Shown: positions 62,342 through 64,000 of the stretch, in pieces
How positions within the stretch are numbered: the stretch's first letter is position 1
Layout of the letters: every line of letters begins with the position of its first letter
Made by a program: the position numbers and the translations under genes
The notes under the pieces: model-generated
What the model saw: only the letters and a program-made list of their open reading frames with translations
The model's database searches: none
Told to the model about the DNA's origin: nothing
NCBI GenBank assembly: GCA_963920705.1
Contig: OY987239.1
Location: 3,040,376-3,104,375 of the forward strand
From: Odiellus spinosus
Lineage: Eukaryota; Arthropoda; Arachnida; Opiliones; Phalangiidae
Length of the DNA: 64,000 nt
Direction: 5' to 3'

Positions 62342-64000
62342 TTACCTCCCCGACTGAACTTTAGTTCAGGGGGAGGTTTTACACTGGTCTTATCTGTGTG
62401 TGTGTCTGTGTGTGTGTCACTTCCTGTGTAAGCGGATATCCTGTGTAAGCGGATGTCACGTGACCGAGCTCGTGGAGCCAAAAGTCTAGAGACATTATCA
62501 TACCAGCTTATCGTTCAATTCCGTTTAACGGGAATTACCTCCTTTAAGCGTGGCTGCCACATTAAGTTTCAAGTGTCGTGCAATGATATGCAACAGGACG
62601 TCTCCAATTGCATATTATCACCTTCCACCATCCACTTTACGGTCAAACCTCGATGCTGGACAGTTGAAGGCGATTATACACAATGGGACGTCTCCCACTG
62701 TTATAATCACCTCCGACCATCCCCACACCAAGGTCCAACCTCCAGTGTCTGATCTCAGCGGGCCATACTAGCGAGGCGTCCCTCACTAATATGGTCAACA
62801 TCAACCTTCCACTCTCCAAACATCGCCCCACCAATGGGTAAATTAGCTTTGCATACCAAGCGCCTAGAGATCAATAAGTGTTTATATACTACTTATATGA
62901 AGTGAATGCAAATGAGACTTCTTAATAGACACACCAAATGAACTGTTTTTTTTTTTCAAAGTAAATATGTAAAATACAAATTGTTGTAATATAAGTTAAC
63001 ACTTGAGCATAGGCTGTACTGTGTGATTATCTTTGATAAAGACGAAGGATTTAGTCTGGGATGGCAAGGAAGACAAGGAATTAAAACGTCGAAGATATGG
63101 TAGCAAGTTCCTCTTGGACAAACCAGAAAATATTATAGGCTGAATGTTCCATTCACAACCCATTGTCGGTAGATGATCGGCAATTTCTTTCGGTACAGTT
63201 TTCGTCTGAAGTTCTTGTTTGACGACCATTACTGATTTTCATCATACGAGAGATCCCAGTCATTGGAAGAATCCAAGGATGGAGCTGGTCGAGAGGTTAT
63301 TTTCCAAACCGGCTGACAAGACGTTAGTTTCCACTCCTATGATAAAAAAATATCTTAAAGACTGAACGTAGACTAATTTCCATACCGTTAATATTTATAC
63401 TTGAATAGCTCCTTTTATGTTTAGAATAACGAGGCTTATGAAGAACTGTCGAACTTTTACTGACTGTAGGTATCTCATAAGTCGAGTCCGAAAACACTCA
63501 CTGCTTGCATGTGTCAATTCTTCGTAGCCAGGTCGTCTCTTTCTTGTGATAAATGAAAGCCGTGTCCTTGCTCTGTTGACTTCAAATGGTGATGACATTC
63601 TGCGCTGGTTGATTATCTCACTAAAGTTATGATAGCGTTCTTTCGTCTGATCTGGTTTCGCCTCGTCTCCGGGTCTGCTAACGAAGTTCACTGAACACGG
63701 CTTCTTTTGCTTATGAAAGTTTTCAGAAATGTTTCTTGGTTTTATAGCGGAGAAACTGAAGCCTATTTTTTTCAACATGAGATATCCACTTGTTATTCAA
63801 AATTGTTGTTTTTTAAACACGGGAAACCTACTGTACTTCTGTTCAAGGAGAGTTTTCCCGACTATCATTTTTAACATTTTGTATCAATCAGCCTCCGCTT
63901 TAGATGTTATGTCGTTTCTATTTTGGATGGCCGTGTAAACGCACCTTCATTTAAGGTCAATTTAATGGGATACTCATGATATAATATAATAGTCAATGTA
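62342..64000 (-). mobile_element. Unclassified repeat element, copy C, cut by window end
   Basis: The left 540 bp (from CCTCCCCGACTGAACTTTAG to about 62880) are the inverse of the right end of copy B (48350-48931), including the (GTGT)n stretch and the block with CTCCAATTGCATATTATCAC. From about 62930 the sequence matches copy A at 25140-26190 in the same direction, to the window end. So this copy shows the complete left inverted terminus that copies A and B lack. It is cut by the window. Confidence 0.7.
63395..63800 (-). pseudogene. Unrecognised ORF of repeat family, copy C
   Basis: The frame reads NFVSRPGDEAKPDQTKERYH, MSSPFEVNRARTRLSFITRK, RRPGYEELTHASSECFRT and RYLQSVKVRQFF, then shifts near 63435, where copies A and B continue with KPRYSKHKRSYSS. 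No domain recognised. Confidence 0.45.

Noticed and set aside
48350-62880. One giant transposon with ends at 48.35 and 62.88 kb
   Set aside because: The inverted blocks face each other as ends of two separate repeat copies; BEL flanks (GCGGG) and copia flanks explain the content between.

Overview
This is a stretch of a eukaryotic nuclear genome, very probably an arthropod and most likely an insect. It is AT-rich and made largely of nested transposable elements: Tc1/mariner relatives, several MITE families, a Ty3/gypsy, a BEL/Pao and a Ty1/copia retrotransposon, and a Polinton/Maverick (adintovirus-like) element. Short TTAGG-like runs fit an insect. I see no bacterial operon, CRISPR array, rRNA or convincing tRNA. 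Every statement comes from reading the sequence; no database search was run.

Layout. 0-9.5 kb: a 2.4-kb palindromic (head-to-head) dead mariner element (589-3025), copies of three or four MITE families and a fold-back element made of degenerate short repeats (about 5410-6330). 9.5-29.6 kb: the centrepiece, a roughly 20-kb Polinton-type element. Its core (15373-21141) carries, all on the + strand and almost without gaps, a packaging ATPase, a small basic/hydrophobic protein, a 229-aa protein, a chromodomain integrase (broken by two frameshifts), a penton-like protein, a 134-aa virion-type protein, a double-jelly-roll-type capsid candidate and an adenain-like protease. I find no PolB. The core is flanked by exceptionally long terminal inverted repeats, 5.3 kb on the left and 8.0 kb on the right, which carry small ORFs of their own. 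Their outer ends abut TTAA on both sides. The arms differ by datable insertions: the left has a 1.36-kb element with an 8-bp target duplication and a KMT5A-like SET-domain fragment; the right has a nested palindrome containing a 2.7-kb repeat.

29.6-44 kb: a GGCGCC-rich element with a 9-bp target duplication inserted at the Polinton terminus, a 1.9-kb internally deleted gypsy element with a perfect 5-bp target duplication, a 15-bp minisatellite of about 490 bp, one candidate host gene for a small secreted peptide (about 37152-37610), further MITEs and a second mariner relic (42971-43894). 44-55 kb: a BEL/Pao provirus flanked by GCGGG, whose 5' LTR is split by a 4.5-kb repeat element. 55-64 kb: a fold-back MITE, a copia-like retrotransposon lacking its integrase core, another MITE and, at the right edge, a third copy of the repeat that split the BEL LTR.

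How it works together: the Polinton core has the genes expected for building and packaging a virion and for integration, but no polymerase, so it would need replication functions from elsewhere. Everything else reads as successive layers of transposition, and target-site duplications and empty/occupied site comparisons let part of the order of events be read off.
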